From contig NZ_JAPMXC010000003.1 in assembly GCF_026624755.1 (NCBI RefSeq), positions 1 to 64,000 of the forward strand: a stretch of DNA of 64,000 bases, written 5' to 3'. The notes under the pieces were generated by a model. The model was given only the letters and a program-made list of their open reading frames with translations, was not told where the DNA came from and did not search any database. Shown in pieces: positions 43,752 through 51,633 of the stretch; within the stretch, counting starts at the first letter, position 1; every line of letters begins with the position of its first letter. Made by a program: the position numbers and the translations under genes. This DNA comes from Robbsia betulipollinis (GTDB taxonomy: Bacteria; Pseudomonadota; Gammaproteobacteria; Burkholderiales; Burkholderiaceae).

Positions 43752-44590
43752 TGCAGCTCTCCAATCTGTGTGGCGGGATCGGCACGTAGCGCCGCGGCGA
43801 AGCGGCCCCAGCGGCGGTTTTCTGCGTCCTGATCACCATAGGGCGTGTCGTGAATACCGCTCGTTGCCGAAAATGGCAGGTGGCCACCATGCAGGCCCAG
43901 CGTGTCGAGCGCGGCCAGGATGACTCCCATTTCCGCCTTGATGACCTTCAGGCGCTCCACCATGACGACGGCTTCGGCAGACATCACGGCGCGGACGGCG
44001 AGCCGGCATTGCGACTCCGCTACGACGTGGGCCGCCTCAGCTTCCTTCAGGTCGGCGTCGATCTGCGCTTTCGCACTCTGCGCGGCGTCGCGCTTGAATG
44101 TGGCCGAGGCGATGTCGAGCAACCGGCCGCCGGAATCGACCATCGCAGCACCACCACTGCGCATGGCCGCGACCAGCTCGGCGCCGCTCTCTGCGATCCG
44201 GCTCTCCCGGTCTGCGATGGCTTTGTCCAACGCGGTTTGGAGACCGGTCAGCATGACCGCAGCGCGAGACGCCACGCCCTTGCGCTCATCGAGCGTCGCC
44301 GCCGCCTGCTGTTCGGCTTCGATCGCCTCGCGCAGGGCGTCACGCTCGCCACCGTTGACCATCCGCGTCACGGCCGCTTTCTCGGCACCGGCGATTGCTT
44401 CCAGTGGCACCTGGGGCGCCTGGGGTGCGGCCGCCTCGACCATCGCCTTGATGTGGATGCCGCGATTCGGGTTACTCGTCAGGTACATCTCTGCCAAAAC
44501 ATTGGCCTGGGTGTACGTCACATGCTCATTGAGGACAACACCTTCGCCGTCCACCACCTTCCATGTCGTTACGCCGGGTTCATAGAACAT
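43748..44590 (-). CDS. Hypothetical coiled-coil phage protein
   Basis: A 280-residue protein with a beta-rich N-terminus (about 1-55, TTWKVVDGEGVVLNEHVTYTQA) and a long Ala/Glu/Lys-rich coiled-coil region (about 65-225). The ATG at 44590 overlaps the stop of the upstream 56-codon gene (TGATG); a GTG three bases further up is less likely. Not recognised; it could be a structural or scaffolding-like protein. Confidence 0.55.
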   Translation of the reverse strand: MFYEPGVTTWKVVDGEGVVLNEHVTYTQANVLAEMYLTSNPNRGIHIKAMVEAAAPQAPQVPLEAIAGAEKAAVTRMVNGGERDALREAIEAEQQAAATLDERKGVASRAAVMLTGLQTALDKAIADRESRIAESGAELVAAMRSGGAAMVDSGGRLLDIASATFKRDAAQSAKAQIDADLKEAEAAHVVAESQCRLAVRAVMSAEAVVMVERLKVIKAEMGVILAALDTLGLHGGHLPFSATSGIHDTPYGDQDAENRRWGRFAAALRADPATQIGELQ

Positions 44591-44760
44591 CACGCACCCC
44601 CTTGCACAAGGCGCAGCGTCACCGGGATGGCGTGATGCTGGAACACTGACAGCATCTCAATCGCGATCGGATGCGAGACGTAATCGCACAACGCGCGGCC
44701 GGCTTGGTCGCGGATCTGCCAGCGCGGTGCGGTCGTTGTTTGTTGCTTGGTATCAGTCAT
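44590..44760 (-). CDS. Small hypothetical protein (56 residues)
   Basis: A 56-codon frame that begins MTDTKQQTTTAPRW and ends at the overlapping start of the coiled-coil gene. It has the compact helix-strand look of small phage proteins (LCDYVSHPIAIEMLSVFQHH). The overlap and the lack of space for another gene argue that it is real. Confidence 0.5.
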   Translation of the reverse strand: MTDTKQQTTTAPRWQIRDQAGRALCDYVSHPIAIEMLSVFQHHAIPVTLRLVQGGA

Positions 44761-44801
44761 TTATCGTCCTACTCAGAATTTAGTACTACAAAGTGGATAG
44801 T

Positions 44802-45131
44802 TTACGCTTTTTCTTGCAGATCAAGAACGGATATGCTATCGACGACGATTTTGTGAGATTTTCTTACCACTCCAGCTTTGTCAACGAAGTCCGAGATCAT
44901 GAAGCGCCCCACGATCCGGACGTGTTGATCGCTCGGCAAGAAGCGAAGCTTTCTACCCATCGGCCCATCCTTCGCGTAAAGATGGATGCGGTGCTCCTTG
45001 CCATCGGCGCCGACGGTGACAAGCGAACCGGTGACACCGCCGTGCCGGTCCTTCTTGGCATACGCAAGCTCGCCGTCAATCGCGATCCACGCGCGGTCAG
45101 GCTTCGGCCTCGTCGTGCTGTTATCGCCCAT
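44802..45131 (-). CDS. OB-fold-like, possible single-strand DNA-binding protein
   Basis: A 109-residue protein with an OB-fold-type pattern: IDGELAYAKKDRHGG, then SLVTVGADGKEHRIHLYAKDG, then DQHVRIVGRFMI and a closing strand KIVVDSISVLDLQ. Alternation of short strands and basic/aromatic residues is like phage single-strand binding proteins, but no acidic tail is present. It sits next to the AAA ATPase, which suits a replication role. It overlaps the upstream gene by 11 bases. Confidence 0.5.
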   Translation of the reverse strand: MGDNSTTRPKPDRAWIAIDGELAYAKKDRHGGVTGSLVTVGADGKEHRIHLYAKDGPMGRKLRFLPSDQHVRIVGRFMISDFVDKAGVVRKSHKIVVDSISVLDLQEKA

Positions 45132-45663
45132 GGCGGACCTCCTTCAAGCGTTTGGTGAAGTAGTGCCAGTTCGGCCGCAGGTCTCCCACCGGCCCGCGGA
45201 TGGCCCGGCTCAGCACGTCGTCGAGATAGTCGCGCGGCCAGCCTTCGATCTCGGCCAGGTCTTCGATCATCCCTACCAGCTCGGTGCGCCGGCAGTCGAA
45301 CTCGTCGGCGGTCATCGGCGCGATCCAGGGCGAGAACGGCGCGCCGGAATCGGGGTCGAGGGGGAAGCCTGCGAGCGATGTTCCGCCGTTGGTGGAATAC
45401 CCCGAAGTGGGGGCTTCGGGTGCGGGCGATACACTTCCGCAGCCCGTCGTCGCCGGCGTGCGCGCATTGGCTGTTGATACCCCGGACCTGGTGGTCTCGA
45501 CACGCGACAGCAGCGCGAGTAGTTCCGCCTTGTCCGCGCGAACCAACTCGACCAGCTCAGGCGGAACAGGGGATGGGGAAATGCGCACCTTGTCGCCGGC
45601 GGCGTTCACCCGCAGCGTGAAGCCGGCAGCGGTAAGACGGGCAAGGGTTTCTTTGGCGGCCAT
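45121..45663 (-). CDS. Hypothetical replication-associated protein with TubC-N-like domain
   Basis: A 180-residue protein. Residues 1-50 (LARLTAAGFTLRVNAAGDKVRISP, then LVELVRADKAELLALL) look like the TubC N-terminal-type domain, which also occurs in phage and plasmid primase-linked proteins. A low-complexity linker (55-110) and a C-terminal helical part follow (WPRDYLDDVLSRAIRGPVGDLRPNWHYF). It starts one base after the ATPase stop, so the two are co-translated. Confidence 0.55.
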   Translation of the reverse strand: MAAKETLARLTAAGFTLRVNAAGDKVRISPSPVPPELVELVRADKAELLALLSRVETTRSGVSTANARTPATTGCGSVSPAPEAPTSGYSTNGGTSLAGFPLDPDSGAPFSPWIAPMTADEFDCRRTELVGMIEDLAEIEGWPRDYLDDVLSRAIRGPVGDLRPNWHYFTKRLKEVRHGR

Positions 45664-45664
45664 C

Positions 45665-47023
45665 TCACACCTCCATGTCGGCGTCGGGCGCCGAAGATTC
45701 CGGAAGATTGCCACTCTCCTGGACGTGGCGGTCTTCGCGGCCTTCGTGAATATTGGCGGTGTTCTGTGCCTCTAAACCCCCTGTATCTGACGAAGACCGC
45801 CATGAATCATGAAGACCGCCATCTCCAGGTGACTGAGATTCTTCGTGGCGGTCTTGTCGGCCTTCGAGAGGAAGCACCCACGTCCAACCGTCTTTCATGC
45901 CTCCCTTCCGTGCTTGCGCACCGATTTCGCGCTTCGCTCGTTCGATCGTCCGCCATGAATAACCGGCGCCGGTTGCATCCGCTTTCAGCGCCTTTACCGG
46001 GACGGGGCCAGAAGCCAGAATTGAACGCAGGAAGTCGCCGGCTTCGTCGATCTCGGTTTTCTCGTCGTCGTCCGTTTCTTCAACGTCGCCCAGAATGTCG
46101 CGCGCGCTGCCGGTGATCGCCTCGCCCCACACAACCCGGCTTGCCTCCAGGTGGTTCATCGTCACCTGCTCAAGCGTGTAGGCGATGCCGCCGTCATCCG
46201 GCGCGATATTCGACTTGGCGCGGGCCAGGATGCGCCGCTCTGCCGCCTCGTCCTTCGCGGCGACCAGAACCATGCGGGCCAGGGCGACAAACGCCTGGGA
46301 GCCGATTACGCGCTCCGCCGGGCTCGTTCCTTTGCCGCCCTTGGCGAAGTGGCTGATACCGAGGACCGCGCATCGGTACGCGCCGGCCATGTCAACCAGC
46401 GCCTGCAAATCGCGCCGCACGTCGTTGACCCGGTGGGCGTCGCCGGCCACGGCCGAAATGATCGGATCGAGGATCAGCAACTGAGCGCCGCCCATCTGCT
46501 CCAGGCGTTCCCCCAGCAGGGGAATATCCCGCGACGGATCGAACGGCTGTAACTCCCCATTCACATCGGACGTCTGCCGGATGAACTGGATGTTCCGCAG
46601 GTTCGCGTCCGCAGCCATCAGGCGTGGCACCAGGGTGTCGGCGGGGTCGTCTTCACTCGACCACATCAACACGGTGCCCGGCGTCGCGTGGCGGGTGCCG
46701 TCAGGCCATGCACTGCCTTTCGACACTGCGGCGGCCAGGGACAGCGCAAGCGTGGTTTTCCCCGTGCCCGGCGAGCCGGCGAGGATGGTCAGCTTGCCAG
46801 CGGGCAACCAGCCGGGCCACAACCACACGATGGCCTCCGGCGTAATGTCCGCGGCGCAGGACAGCATGACGGACGGCTTGTTCGCCGGCTTCGCTGCCGC
46901 CGGCTTGGCCTGCCCGATGAACTCGTCGCGCGCAGCGCTGACCTTGCGCGCCGCCTTGTTGCGCTCGTTCGTCGCGAGGAGCGCGTCCATGTCGAGGTCG
47001 TCGAAATAGTCGATCTTGGTCAC
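45665..47023 (-). CDS. AAA ATPase, RepA-like replicative helicase family
   Basis: A 452-residue ATPase of the AAA_25/RepA type. Walker A is GSPGTGKTT (83-91), and Walker B is in AQLLILDPII. Conserved SSEDDPADTLVPRL follows strand 2. Such proteins are hexameric helicases or primase-helicase partners of plasmids and phages. The GTG at 47023 overlaps the preceding stop (GTGA), which decides the start. The C-terminal 80 residues are polar and low-complexity. This is the core of the element's replication module. Confidence 0.75.
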   Translation of the reverse strand: MTKIDYFDDLDMDALLATNERNKAARKVSAARDEFIGQAKPAAAKPANKPSVMLSCAADITPEAIVWLWPGWLPAGKLTILAGSPGTGKTTLALSLAAAVSKGSAWPDGTRHATPGTVLMWSSEDDPADTLVPRLMAADANLRNIQFIRQTSDVNGELQPFDPSRDIPLLGERLEQMGGAQLLILDPIISAVAGDAHRVNDVRRDLQALVDMAGAYRCAVLGISHFAKGGKGTSPAERVIGSQAFVALARMVLVAAKDEAAERRILARAKSNIAPDDGGIAYTLEQVTMNHLEASRVVWGEAITGSARDILGDVEETDDDEKTEIDEAGDFLRSILASGPVPVKALKADATGAGYSWRTIERAKREIGAQARKGGMKDGWTWVLPLEGRQDRHEESQSPGDGGLHDSWRSSSDTGGLEAQNTANIHEGREDRHVQESGNLPESSAPDADMEV

Positions 47024-47199
47024 AGAGCCCCCTTTCGAGATTGCTCGAGCAGCCAGACCTTCGCGCTGGTAACGAGGTAGGCTTGCACCCATTCGTGGTG
47101 CTGCTCCCATGCGCCGTCACCCATGGCGCGGGCGCAGCGCTGCATCTCGCGATCGATCATCGCGGAGACGCGTGCCTTGACTGTGGTGGATGTCGTCAT
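47020..47199 (-). CDS. Small hypothetical protein (59 residues)
   Basis: The product is a short, mostly helical protein (VKARVSAMIDREMQRCARAM, then WVQAYLVTSAKVWLLEQ). It is coupled upstream by ATGA and downstream by GTGA overlaps. No family recognised. Confidence 0.5.
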   Translation of the reverse strand: MTTSTTVKARVSAMIDREMQRCARAMGDGAWEQHHEWVQAYLVTSAKVWLLEQSRKGAL

Positions 47200-47582
47200 G
47201 CGGCCACCTTGGCCGCCGGGCCACGCTTGATCGGTGCTACCGCCGCCGGTTCGGGGGCGACGTTCTTCTCCGCCCACCCGGCCAGGTCGTCGATCTCGTT
47301 GTCGAGCGTTTCGCAGGCGACGGCCACCAGGCCCATCAACGCTTCCATCGAATAGCCGCTGACCGGTGCCTCCACGCCTTCGCCGTCCTCCGACTTGAAG
47401 TAGTCACCCTGCGCGGTGTTGGCGTTCTGCATCCGGGCCACGACGGCCGCGCCGCGGGCGATGGCCTGAGCACGAATGAGAGCGCGGAACAGCGGTTCAG
47501 TCTCTTTGGCCTTGCCGTTGAGCACGCGGTCGGAGAACGAGTGGCACGGGATTTCGAGGAAATTCGTCGGTTGCTTAGCCAT
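47196..47582 (-). CDS. Hypothetical phage protein (128 residues)
   Basis: A 128-residue helical protein (ALIRAQAIARGAAVVARMQ, then MEALMGLVAVACETLDNEIDDLA). It ends in an Ala/Pro-rich tail. ATGA overlap with the next gene and an eight-base overlap with the previous one show tight coupling. Function unknown. Confidence 0.5.
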   Translation of the reverse strand: MAKQPTNFLEIPCHSFSDRVLNGKAKETEPLFRALIRAQAIARGAAVVARMQNANTAQGDYFKSEDGEGVEAPVSGYSMEALMGLVAVACETLDNEIDDLAGWAEKNVAPEPAAVAPIKRGPAAKVAA

Positions 47583-47874
47583 GGCGCACCTCGATTTTCT
47601 TGATCTTCTTGACAACGCTGGCATCAGCGATCAAGTCTGGATCGATGTCAGGAAGGCGCTCCAACGACTTATCGCGGCAGCTGCAGCGGCGCGACCTGAT
47701 CAGCCGGCCAGTCTCCACGCTCGCGCCGTATGCAATCCCGGCAACGAGGCATACGCCCCATTCCTTGAATTTCGGCATCCATTCTTCGATGACGACGATT
47801 TTTCCGACCAATTCCGGGTGAATGGAGCGCCTGATGCGGGCCATGTCGCCAACTTGGAAGCGTCGCTTAGCCAT
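47575..47874 (-). CDS. Hypothetical protein with SH3/KOW-like fold
   Basis: A 99-residue protein whose first half (FQVGDMARIRRSIHPELVGKIVVIEEWMP) reads as a small barrel of the KOW/SH3 type that binds nucleic acid or protein. A Cys pair (CSC) is in the middle. Its end overlaps the next gene by eight bases. Confidence 0.5.
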   Translation of the reverse strand: MAKRRFQVGDMARIRRSIHPELVGKIVVIEEWMPKFKEWGVCLVAGIAYGASVETGRLIRSRRCSCRDKSLERLPDIDPDLIADASVVKKIKKIEVRHG

Positions 47875-48034
47875 GACGAACCTCGCCGCGGGTCATCTCA
47901 GAAATGGCGCGCAGGGCATCGCCGGCTACGTCGAGCGCGTCGACGACGGTCGGTGCCGTTGCCGCGGCGCGCAGGGCGTCACGGGCAATGGCTGCGAGGA
48001 GTTGATTGTTGCGTTCGGTGTGAACGCGGAGAAT
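47867..48034 (-). CDS. Possible small gene with non-standard start
   Basis: A frame of about 55 codons (ERNNQLLAAIARDALRAAAT, then VDALDVAGDALRAISEM) fills the gap between two coupled genes and ends with an eight-base overlap like its neighbours. No ATG, GTG or TTG is available at its beginning; ATT at 48034 overlaps the upstream stop. The protein-like composition is why I list it, with low confidence. Confidence 0.3.
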   Translation of the reverse strand: MLRVHTERNNQLLAAIARDALRAAATAPTVVDALDVAGDALRAISEMTRGEVRHG

Positions 48035-48318
48035 TACTCGGTCGGCTTGTCCAGATCGATAGTCGCGCCGGCTGAGCGCATCCGATTGAGCACGCGCTCG
48101 ATCGTGGATTGATCCAATTCCAACCGAGCCATCGCAAAGAACAACATGTGCAGCCCCATTTCGCGCCTGTTGTTCGCATCCGCCGCCATGTACTTGCGCC
48201 ATCCCCGTCCGGTAGACACTCCGAACAGATCCGCCATTTCCGTGCTGCTCTTTTTCAGCTCCTCTTTTAGGCGTGCCATGTCCTCGGGCGACGGGGGTAA
48301 GTAATTGGTCATGTTCAT
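48034..48318 (-). CDS. Helix-turn-helix phage regulator, probable
   Basis: A 94-residue protein with a Cro/XRE-like N-terminal segment (LKEELKKSSTEMADLFGVSTGRGWRKYM) and a helical C-terminus. It is the first gene after a strong sigma-70 promoter (48411-48439) that reads into the left part of the element, as expected for an early regulator. ATG at 48318 or 48312. Confidence 0.6.
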   Translation of the reverse strand: MNMTNYLPPSPEDMARLKEELKKSSTEMADLFGVSTGRGWRKYMAADANNRREMGLHMLFFAMARLELDQSTIERVLNRMRSAGATIDLDKPTE

Positions 48319-48410
48319 TGGGCGCGAGCAGGCGCGCACGAAGTAAGGTCTTCATGATGGGCTTCCTTTCGGAGAAACGGTCCTCGCGGAGTGCGCGAAC
48401 CATACCGATC

Positions 48411-48439
48411 AATATAGGACCAAAGGGTACCTTCGTCAA
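48411..48439 (-). promoter_or_regulatory. Strong sigma-70 promoter of the element's leftward operon
   Basis: TTGACG (48439-48434), 17 bases and TATATT (48416-48411) on the minus strand. The spacer contains GGTACC. The promoter sits in the longest non-coding gap of the element (48319-48564) and points into the coupled gene chain. Confidence 0.75.
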
Positions 48440-48478
48440 GTGCTGCCCGTATGTTTCTTCGCGCACGAATTTGAGAAA

Positions 48479-48535
48479 CGGCACCGGGGGTAGGTGCCAA
48501 AAGTGCCAGAAGCCCCTTTTGTCACCTTTGGCACC
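48479..48535. promoter_or_regulatory. GGTGCC-type inverted repeats upstream of the leftward promoter
   Basis: GGTGCCAAA (48493-48501) and TTTGGCACC (48527-48535) form a 9-bp inverted repeat, and a further GGCACC lies at 48479-48484. They lie about 40-95 bases upstream of the promoter and could be repressor or activator sites, or a hairpin ending transcription from the genes to the right. Confidence 0.45.
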
Positions 48536-48564
48536 GACCGGGGTACACACATTGGAAATTTTCA

Positions 48565-48840
48565 TCATGCTTTCCTCCACTTCCCCGGGTGCAGCGTGTA
48601 CACGGCGACGCGGTGGGTATGGCCTGCATCGGTCTGGCGATCGACCCGGGTCGTGATGATGTTCAGACCGTGCGCGTGGCGCAGCTCATGCACACGGGTA
48701 GCGGGCATCATCACGTCGAGATCCTTGCGGGCTTCGATGGTGGTGAGGGGGCCGACATGGCGGAGAGCAGCTTCGATGCGCTTGCACTGCGTTTTGGCAT
48801 CATTGCCCGGGAAGGCGGTGAGAATCGATTGACGGTCCAT
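48565..48840 (-). CDS. Hypothetical helix-turn-helix-like phage protein
   Basis: A 91-residue protein with a winged-helix look: AALRHVGPLTTIEARKDLDVMMPATRVHELRHAHGLNI, then a VAVYTLHPGKW wing. Similar small proteins in prophages process or regulate, but the function is unknown. Its ATG overlaps the stop of the upstream 46-codon gene (TAATG). Confidence 0.6.
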   Translation of the reverse strand: MDRQSILTAFPGNDAKTQCKRIEAALRHVGPLTTIEARKDLDVMMPATRVHELRHAHGLNIITTRVDRQTDAGHTHRVAVYTLHPGKWRKA

Positions 48841-48980
48841 TACGCCACCTCCACGCCGGCCGATGCCGCTTGTATACGGGCGGGGAAGCCGATAGAATTG
48901 GACTTCGGACTGTTGTGCTTTTGGTTTTGTGCTTGGTCGCTCGCCTTCACGGCAGCGGCCATTTTTTTTGTCGTGTGCAT
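48840..48980 (-). CDS. Small hypothetical protein (46 residues)
   Basis: A short Lys/Gln/Ser-rich peptide beginning MHTTKKMAAAVKAS, coupled to the next gene by a TAATG overlap and placed 12 bases after the AlpA-like gene. No family recognised. Confidence 0.4.
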   Translation of the reverse strand: MHTTKKMAAAVKASDQAQNQKHNSPKSNSIGFPARIQAASAGVEVA

Positions 48981-48992
48981 GGCTCGCTCCCG

Positions 48993-49202
48993 TTATGCCG
49001 CTTGGCGCGATTCAGCGGCGCGCTTGCCGAGCCACGACACCAGCTCGTTTTCGTCGAACACGGTTACGCGGGGCGACAGCTTGATCGGCTTCGGGAAGTC
49101 GGGGAGGGTGCGCGCGTAACGCCAGATGGTGGTCACGCTGACGCCGCACAGATCAGCGGCCTTGGGCGGGCGCATCTTGCGGCTGGGGGATGCTGCGAAC
49201 AT
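48993..49202 (-). CDS. AlpA-family transcriptional regulator
   Basis: A 69-residue MerR-like winged helix of the AlpA/Cox type: PKAADLCGVSVTTIWRYARTLPDFPKPIKLSPRVTVFDENELVSWLGKRAAE. AlpA proteins activate integrase expression or act as directionality factors in P4-like elements. This fits the integrase in the same element. ATG at 49202; a short non-coding gap (49203-49329) upstream contains a near-palindromic ACCCTAAATAGGGT-like stretch. Confidence 0.85.
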   Translation of the reverse strand: MFAASPSRKMRPPKAADLCGVSVTTIWRYARTLPDFPKPIKLSPRVTVFDENELVSWLGKRAAESRQAA

Positions 49203-49329
49203 GGTGTAACTCCTGTGGTTCCGTGTGGCGCAACTGTTTGCGCTACTGGTGACCACAGGTTATTTCTGGCGGCCTGGCTGACTATCCCATTTAGGGTAGA
49301 GCGCTACCCTAAATAGGGTGATAGGGCAG

Positions 49330-50220
49330 TCACTCGTTCATTTTTATGGATCTGTTGGCTTTGGCAAAAACCGTCTCCAGCGTTGCCCTTTTGAGGCCTG
49401 GTATCTGACTGTAGTTTTCAAGTAACGTCTTAATTACATCGTTTTGACTTAGTTTTCCGGAAGTCCCGGTCAATGAATATTCCATCAGAAGAGCGCCAAT
49501 GATCGCAATAAGAGTTGCCTCTTTATGCTTTGGCTTCTCCGAAGCATCTTCGCCCTGTGCCTTTGGATCTAATGCAACCTCTGGGACCAGCGTGACCCGA
49601 ATCGCCAGTTGTTCCGGTATCTCCCATTTGACCGATATAGCCCACGCTGCAAAGTCTTCGACTCTAACCGTGCATCGATCTTGGTTTCCCATTGTGATTG
49701 AGCGAACTGGTAGTTTTGGATTGACGCTCAGATTTGCGCGGGCGATGAACATGCGGTCCGCAAACTCGTCGCCCTCTCCAAATTTCGGAGGTCCGCCGTC
49801 GTAGTCTTTATCTACTCGCTGCACTCTTTCCGGCTCGACGTCAAAAGACAGCGCTACTGCAGCCCACAGTTCGACCTCTGGGACGTGATCCCATTTAGCC
49901 CACTTTGGTTGCCGCGCTTGGGCTGCATCAAGTAGAAAAGTATTGAAATCCTTTTTTAGGTGATCCTTCGCTATTTGTGGCGTAGTTTTTTCGTACAGGT
50001 GATATAGCTGCTCGGCAGTTTTCACCGTGGGCGGAGACAAAAGAGCTTTATTTATTTTCCGTTGTTGCTCTGCCCAAAATGCTATGTTTCGTTGGTTTAT
50101 TTTGTCTTGGCGGTCTTCTATTTCTGCTTGCGTGAGCAGTTTCTGATAATGCAATGAAATTGCATCGAGGTCTGTCAGCTTTGAGTTTTCAGGCAAACTC
50201 TCATGCTCATCTTGGCTCAT
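49330..50220 (-). CDS. Hypothetical protein, low-GC cargo gene
   Basis: A 296-residue soluble protein I cannot assign. The N-terminal third is helical and charged. The middle has KWAKWDHVPEVELWAAVALSFDVEPERV, and the C-terminus has a four-helix look (ATLIAIIGALLMEYSLTGTSGKLSQNDVIKTLLENYSQIPG). Its base composition is visibly more AT-rich than neighbouring genes, a sign of separate origin. Position between the integrase and AlpA, typical of cargo, makes a phage-related accessory role possible, but this is inference. AAGGGAA precedes the ATG at 50220. Confidence 0.6.
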   Translation of the reverse strand: MSQDEHESLPENSKLTDLDAISLHYQKLLTQAEIEDRQDKINQRNIAFWAEQQRKINKALLSPPTVKTAEQLYHLYEKTTPQIAKDHLKKDFNTFLLDAAQARQPKWAKWDHVPEVELWAAVALSFDVEPERVQRVDKDYDGGPPKFGEGDEFADRMFIARANLSVNPKLPVRSITMGNQDRCTVRVEDFAAWAISVKWEIPEQLAIRVTLVPEVALDPKAQGEDASEKPKHKEATLIAIIGALLMEYSLTGTSGKLSQNDVIKTLLENYSQIPGLKRATLETVFAKANRSIKMNE

Positions 50221-50317
50221 CACACGTTCCCTTACGTGCCCCTATAAATAAGGTGCCGCGCCAGACGGGTAGGGTGCCCGCTTTTCGATTGGCCGATCTA
50301 GGCGCGGCGTGAGACGG

Positions 50318-51520
50318 TTATGCGGTCCTGCGGAAGTTGCCCGGGATGACCTTGCCGCCGGCCTCCAGGGCGTCGAGCATGTCCGCCCATGCCTGCATCA
50401 TCCTGCGCCGGTCGTCGAGGTGCTGCGCCTGGTTGTACGTGCGCCGCACGGCGTTGGGCTCCACATGGGCAAGCTGACGCTCGACCCAGTCGCACGGATA
50501 CCCCATCTCGTTAAGCCGCGTACTGCCGGTCGTCCGGGTCGCGTGCGGGCTGTACTTGGTCGCCCATCCCAGCGCCTTGAGCGCGCCACGCTGGGAAGCA
50601 GTCGTCATGGGCTTCTTGCGGTCGTCGCGGTGTGGGAAAACGTGCCGGGTGTTGCCGTTCACGCCGCGGATGCCGGCGAGCATGGCGACCGTCTGTGAGG
50701 GCAGGGGGACGACGTGTTGCTGACGCTTCTTCATCCGTTCCGCGGGGATCGTCCAAGTCGCGCTCTCCAGGTCAAACTCTGACCATTCAGCTTCTATCGC
50801 TTCCGACGGCCGGCAAAGCGTCGCCCACATCAGCCGGAACGCGCCCACCGTCTGAAAGTTGGACTCATGGCTGGTGAGGTCGCGCATCAGTTGCCCGATC
50901 TCGTCGACGCCCAGCGCGCGCTTGTGCTGCGTTTTGCTCGGCGGGATTGCCCTGCGGACTGGATACACCGGGTCAGTCTCGGCGCGCAAGGTCGATATCG
51001 CCAGTTCGAACACGCCGGACATCGCGCGACGGGCCTCGGCGGCGACTGTGGGCGCGGTCTTCGCGGTCTTCTGCAGGATGCGCAACACGTGGGCGGACGT
51101 GACCGAGGCGATGCCTAGCTTGCCGATCGACGGAAACACGATGCGTTGGAGCGTGTCCAGGCGGCGCGCCTTCGTTTCGGCGGTCCAATCCTTGAGGGCA
51201 AGCCATTCGCGGGCGACCTGCTCGAACGTCTGCGCGTGGGCCTGCTCGCGCTTGATCCGCTCCAGTTGCCGGGCGTGGACGGGGCTTATCCCTTCCTTCA
51301 CCTGGTCTCGGGCTTTCTGTCGGGCCACGCGGGCATCGGACAGGCTGACGGCTGGATAGTCGCCGATCGCCAGGATGCTTTCTTTGCCGGCCAGCTCGAA
51401 CCGGTACCGCCATGCGCGAGTACCGTTCGGCTTGACCTCCAGGTAGAGGCCCTTGCCGTCCGTCAGTTTGTACGGCCGGTCCTTCGGCTTGGCGTTGCGG
51501 CACTGGATGTCGGTCAGCAT
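50318..51520 (-). CDS. Tyrosine integrase, P4/DUF4102 type
   Basis: A 400-residue site-specific recombinase. The N-terminal DUF4102 arm-binding domain (about 1-90) shows the typical LTDGKGLYLEVKPNGTRAWRYRF. The catalytic residues are Arg237 (CRPSE), His326 and Arg329 (HATRTT), His352 and Tyr362 (RRTYNQ). All are intact, so it should be active. Its 5' end faces the right attachment site 187 bases away, as in P4-like elements. Confidence 0.92.
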   Translation of the reverse strand: MLTDIQCRNAKPKDRPYKLTDGKGLYLEVKPNGTRAWRYRFELAGKESILAIGDYPAVSLSDARVARQKARDQVKEGISPVHARQLERIKREQAHAQTFEQVAREWLALKDWTAETKARRLDTLQRIVFPSIGKLGIASVTSAHVLRILQKTAKTAPTVAAEARRAMSGVFELAISTLRAETDPVYPVRRAIPPSKTQHKRALGVDEIGQLMRDLTSHESNFQTVGAFRLMWATLCRPSEAIEAEWSEFDLESATWTIPAERMKKRQQHVVPLPSQTVAMLAGIRGVNGNTRHVFPHRDDRKKPMTTASQRGALKALGWATKYSPHATRTTGSTRLNEMGYPCDWVERQLAHVEPNAVRRTYNQAQHLDDRRRMMQAWADMLDALEAGGKVIPGNFRRTA

Positions 51521-51537
51521 GGCGGTTTCGGTGTCGT

Positions 51538-51599
51538 ACCCGGTTTTTGCAACCGGTGTCTTTTTCGTACCCGGTTCTATACCCGGAAAAACCGGGTAT
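51538..51599. repeat. Right-end TACCCGG cluster, candidate integrase arm sites
   Basis: TACCCGG occurs at 51538, 51569 and 51581, and inverted (CCGGGTA) at 51593. The 51569/51581 pair has the same 12-base spacing and nearly the same flanks as the left-end pair at 41172/41184. The position between integrase and attR fits arm-type binding by its DUF4102 domain. Confidence 0.65.
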
Positions 51600-51633
51600 G
51601 CCTGATTGTGTCAGTTCGGACCAAGACACAAAA

